From contig JBGPBV010000079.1 in assembly GCA_041481445.1 (NCBI GenBank), positions 1 through 28,847 of the forward strand: DNA of 28,847 nucleotides. Reading direction: 5' to 3'. Each line of letters starts with the position of its first letter. The first letter of the stretch is position 1. The position numbers and the translations under genes are program-made. The notes under the pieces were generated by a model. It was not told the origin of the DNA. It ran no database searches and was given only the letters and a program-made list of their open reading frames with translations. Shown piece after piece: positions 27,001 to 28,847 of the stretch. Source of the DNA: AA29 sp041481445 (GTDB lineage Bacteria > Acidobacteriota > Vicinamibacteria > Fen-336).

Positions 27001-28734
27001 TGGCCGTTCGCGGCGATCGCCCTCTTCGCCGGGCTGGTCGCGATCCTCATGGCGGTGGAGCCGGCGCCGGAGAGACGCGCGGCCTGGAGCGTCGCCTTCC
27101 AGATCGCGTCCGCGCTCGCCGCCGCCCTTGGCGCCGGCTGGGCGGCCTGGCGGCACCGGGGGTCGCGGCGGGCGTTCTGGGCGTGGATGGCCACCGGGGC
27201 CGGCCTCTGGGCCCTCACGCGCACGCTGCGGGTCATGGAGGGCGGCGTCACCGGACGCCCGGGGACGGGCGTGTGGCACCTCGTCCTCTACGCCCTGGCC
27301 GACCTGAGCTGGGCGGCGGCGCTCCTCCTGCGGCCGGACCGGCGCCGCGACCGCCCCTCCTCGCGCCTGGGCCTGAGCGCGGGGGCCGTGCTCTGCCTGT
27401 TCGCCTACGCGCACGCGCAGCTCGTGGTCCTGCCCGACCCCTGGGCCCTGACCGACCCCGCCCTGCGGCAGCAGCTCGTGATCGTGCGCGCCCTGCAGAA
27501 GCTGGCCCTGGTGGTGTGGGCGGCGGTGCTGGCCGGGCGCGCCCTGAGCCCGTACTGGAAGGGCTTCTACGGGCGCCTGGCCGCCGTGCTCGCCACCTGG
27601 GCCGTGGGCCAGACGATCGCGTTCTCCCAGCGCAGCCGGCCCGACTACGCGGCGGGCGGCGCCTCCGACCTGGGCTGGATCGTGCCGTTCCTCTGCCTGC
27701 TGGCGTTCGCGCTGCACGAGTCGGCGCCGCTGGATTCCGCGGAGGAGGTGCCGCCGATCGTGGACCGGCTGCGTCCGGCGGGGAGCGCGGCCTGGCTCTT
27801 CGCGGTGGCGGCCATCGTGGCCGCGGACGCGCTGTTCGGGGCCTCCTCCGGGTATCCCGCCCTCGACGCGGCGCGGGCCCACCTGACCCAGACCATGGTG
27901 GTGGCCATGTCGCTGATCCTGGCCGGCCGCGAGCTCCTGGCCGCGCGCGAGGGCGCGAGGTCCTGGCACGGCCGCTTCCCGCGCGAGGAAGGGCCTTCGC
28001 GCTGGGCGCGCCGCATGGGCAGCGCCGTCCACGAGCTCGGCTCGCACCTGTCCAGCATCAACGCGCTGAGCCGGCTGCTCCTCTCCCAGTCCGACCCGAG
28101 CACCCGCGCCCGCGCGGACACGCTGCGGCTGCGCGACCGCGCGGAGGCGGCCACGCGCGTGGTGAAGAACCTGCTCGCCGCCCTTCCCTCCACGGTGGGC
28201 GGACGCGAGCGACTGTCCGCCAACCGCGTGGTCGAGGAGGCGGTCGAGGCCCGGCGCCCGGGCCTGGAGGCGGACGGCATCGCGGTGCGCCTCACGCTGG
28301 CTCCCGAGGTGCCGGCCATGGCCCTGGATTCCGCGGCCCTCCGCCACGTGGTGGTGGCGCTGCTCGACCGCGCGGCGGTGGCCGTCCGCGGGAGCGCGGC
28401 CGCCGGGCAGGTCGAGGTCACCACCGCCGTCCGCGGCGAGGCCGTCCTGATCACCGTCGGCGACAGCGGCCTGGCCGCCCCGGGCGCGGCGCTCGACCGC
28501 CTGATGGACGCCTTCATCGACTCGCCGGAGCCGCGCGTGGACTCCGAGCTCGAGAGGAGCGTGGTGCGCGAGAGCATCGAGCGGGAAGGGGGCAGCCTGG
28601 CCGTGGGACATCGTCCCGGCGGCGGGACCGAGGTCGTCGTCCGCTTGCCGATCCCGGCCGCGCTGCTGCCCCTGGCGGAGGCGGATCGGGAGGGGGCGTC
28701 CGGCCGCCGCGCCGGCACCAGGGGGGACGGCTAG
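24073..28734 (+). CDS. Giant triple-module membrane histidine kinase
   Basis: A single 1,553-residue frame (from ATG 24073; ATG 24094 is equally possible). It holds three tandem modules, each with about ten hydrophobic helices followed by a kinase-like cytoplasmic part. Module 1 (to about 25300) ends in a normal dimerisation/acceptor helix, VAHELNNPL, with H353, but no ATPase follows. Module 2 (about 25380-26985) has the same helix with Gly769 in the His position (LVAAAVGDLEDQL). It is followed by a complete ATPase: N875 in HLMRNAAQA, ADDGPGVP, FDPFFTTR, GVGLGLTLV. Module 3 (about 26998-28720) has VHELGSHLSSI with H1320. Its ATPase is degenerate: R1433 for the N-box Asn, GDSGLAAP, and no G2 loop. 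The membrane domains are alignable, for example WRLLSLGTVVW with WAWMATGAGLW. The protein probably autophosphorylates across modules. No receiver domain or response regulator gene adjoins it. Confidence 0.88.
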   Translation: MVKSHPPMTRRVRLAIVVGSAYTALFLVLTGVLPAPASADTRLLLGHLYLFLPTLAALVATARAARASLGAERAFWSLLAAAAAAQMTAEAAFLLQASVFPGTEALLGLGHAGHCTFSVFVAVSILVSPHRPLGAGRLRSAILEWTMAAAAAYFLVFYFVAVPLSEAAYPWFWIFTAQQFVLAAGFAALAASVRVPPFSTVYRILAAGLGAAAMAGLVPNWRYAAGPYEPYSPANVDWVITLLALALAATADRGRAWVPGREESEAAPRRGWVMAAVVMLPLAVDLVTRATGAHPALAEARSVVALAVTGVLLALMAVRVRGTPGASSDNEAAASGAIEESSEYVHFATGVAHELNNPLMAVGGWAELALRKSEPRESLEVLLAATQRATQAVRRLQQLGRAAEAPVGADERLPDAVEPVGSGETDMVTDGGSMRSGTATVRRVVLATALFAAVYFLVCHAGAPPAATDALLIVPPAVASAVLWRRARHSRAPRRVWFWRLLSLGTVVWTLAEIVWTGVEVVGRSPAATAGRLLDVLFLAFLVPVVAALGLRAHPRVLRRDAAVVPDAVVIAAGVLYGFVRLAVVSALPLSEPLATKRMLFGALCAAAGVWAAVLWRTVDHSGWRRTYGAVCAFALSYGTLGVFANGLDGHLPAPGGWADAAWFVPFALLLCAAGAGRPGPVNVLPALLLAGAGPIALDLLLRETLPGGSAAPLITACAVILAAAGAVRLRWQVDVDRRARREARLRAEESQRAGRLTALASLVAAAVGDLEDQLEEVVRRARAASVVMPDKGEQMLQQARRARDIIRELSNAFRLVPSGPRRDVDVVALVEEVVESALDEGLPLHVSLEELAGLPLVHADRRALSAALSHLMRNAAQASPGGVLRIRGAAREGEVELRFADDGPGVPVALRAQIFDPFFTTRRVGEGVGLGLTLVHFVARGHGGSVVLEDSTAGACFVLRLPARPPVAEAGARADWPFAAIALFAGLVAILMAVEPAPERRAAWSVAFQIASALAAALGAGWAAWRHRGSRRAFWAWMATGAGLWALTRTLRVMEGGVTGRPGTGVWHLVLYALADLSWAAALLLRPDRRRDRPSSRLGLSAGAVLCLFAYAHAQLVVLPDPWALTDPALRQQLVIVRALQKLALVVWAAVLAGRALSPYWKGFYGRLAAVLATWAVGQTIAFSQRSRPDYAAGGASDLGWIVPFLCLLAFALHESAPLDSAEEVPPIVDRLRPAGSAAWLFAVAAIVAADALFGASSGYPALDAARAHLTQTMVVAMSLILAGRELLAAREGARSWHGRFPREEGPSRWARRMGSAVHELGSHLSSINALSRLLLSQSDPSTRARADTLRLRDRAEAATRVVKNLLAALPSTVGGRERLSANRVVEEAVEARRPGLEADGIAVRLTLAPEVPAMALDSAALRHVVVALLDRAAVAVRGSAAAGQVEVTTAVRGEAVLITVGDSGLAAPGAALDRLMDAFIDSPEPRVDSELERSVVRESIEREGGSLAVGHRPGGGTEVVVRLPIPAALLPLAEADREGASGRRAGTRGDG
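24074..24082 (+). promoter_or_regulatory. Candidate extended -10 for the giant kinase
   Basis: TGGTAAAGT fits the TGn extended -10 pattern (TAAAGT, four of six) and ends 11 bases before the ATG at 24094. If used, translation starts at 24094 rather than 24073. The divergent gap to the ThyX-like gene is only 54-75 bases. Confidence 0.3.
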
Positions 28735-28748
28735 CCCGTCCTAGGCAG

Positions 28749-28769
28749 ACCGAAGGTTCACAGTTCGGT
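28749..28769. repeat. Six-pair inverted repeat after the giant kinase
   Basis: ACCGAA (28749-28754) and TTCGGT (28764-28769) are perfect inverted copies around a nine-base spacer. It lies in the visibly less GC-rich end of the window. It could be a weak terminator of the kinase gene or an operator; no U-tract follows directly. Confidence 0.3.
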
Positions 28770-28780
28770 CAAGTTTCCGG

Positions 28781-28847
28781 TCAGGCCGCTACAAGGCTTC
28801 TTTTTGCGAAGTCCTCAAGCGCGCGGTTCAGGGTCCGCCACGCCACC
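28781..28847 (-). CDS. Possible C-terminal fragment of a gene cut by the right edge
   Basis: On the minus strand an open frame enters from the right edge and ends at TGA (28781-28783), reading AWRTLNRALEDFAKRSLVAA. The residues look like an ordinary helix-forming C-terminus, and the gene would converge on the giant kinase. At about 21 codons it could easily be chance. Confidence 0.2.
   Translation of the reverse strand, partial: VAWRTLNRALEDFAKRSLVAA

Noticed and set aside
24034..28611. A 1,525-codon minus-strand frame opposite the giant kinase
   Set aside because: Composition is Gly/Arg/His/Gln-rich without motifs, whereas the plus strand shows clear kinase boxes and membrane helices.
24073..28734. 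The giant kinase as an artefact of three genes merged by frameshift
   Set aside because: Each linker reads through in the same frame with sensible codon use and no leftover domain in another frame. It cannot be fully excluded without reads.

Overview
The window is a very GC-rich (about 70% by eye), densely packed bacterial chromosome segment. It holds 19 well supported protein genes (one cut by the left edge), no rRNA or tRNA gene that I can recognise, no insertion sequence and no CRISPR array. Squalene synthesis genes of the HpnCDE type, a probable exported repeat protein, a ThyX-like protein and many cyclic-di-GMP and phosphorelay proteins point to a free-living, environmental, Gram-negative-type bacterium. 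A lineage such as Acidobacteriota, Rokubacteria/Methylomirabilota, Gemmatimonadota or Myxococcota would fit, but no marker gene here settles the phylum. Intergenic spaces are all short (under 200 bases), so there is no long gene-free stretch.

Layout. (1) 2-4566, plus strand: a c-di-GMP pair, an EAL phosphodiesterase with a dead GGDEF domain followed, with a 4-base overlap, by a diguanylate cyclase carrying a 14-blade periplasmic propeller sensor. (2) 4640-9044, minus strand: a PEP/pyruvate-binding ATP-grasp protein with receiver domains at its N-terminus, preceded by NADP-type glutamate dehydrogenase. (3) 9230-12102: a hemerythrin-like protein, a YdjM/DUF457-like membrane protein, a membrane fatty-acid desaturase and a secreted Tyr/Gly/Arg/Asp-rich repeat protein. 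(4) 12265-15773, plus strand: a HerA/VirB4-like ATPase and an RsbU-type membrane-anchored PP2C phosphatase. (5) 15854-20380, plus strand: a tightly coupled cluster made of a degenerate malate-dehydrogenase-like protein, hpnC, hpnD and hpnE (farnesyl diphosphate to squalene) and an unknown six-helix membrane protein. (6) 20377-24018, minus strand: a double-length ThyX-like protein followed by a DprE1/DprE2-like oxidase and reductase pair. (7) 24073-28734, plus strand: one giant membrane protein of about 1,550 residues.

The most unusual object is the giant protein. It reads as three tandem copies of a roughly ten-helix membrane domain plus histidine-kinase core, and the copies have decayed in a complementary way. 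Copy 1 keeps the phosphoacceptor histidine but has no ATPase domain. Copy 2 has lost the histidine but keeps a complete ATPase. Copy 3 keeps a histidine next to a degenerate ATPase. Taken together it looks like a phosphorelay kinase whose acceptor and catalytic parts have been divided among repeats of one polypeptide. Other points worth attention are the degenerate dehydrogenase embedded in the squalene cluster, the duplicated ThyX fold, and a repeated extended -10 element (TGCTAGAATCG) in front of unrelated genes with short leaders.
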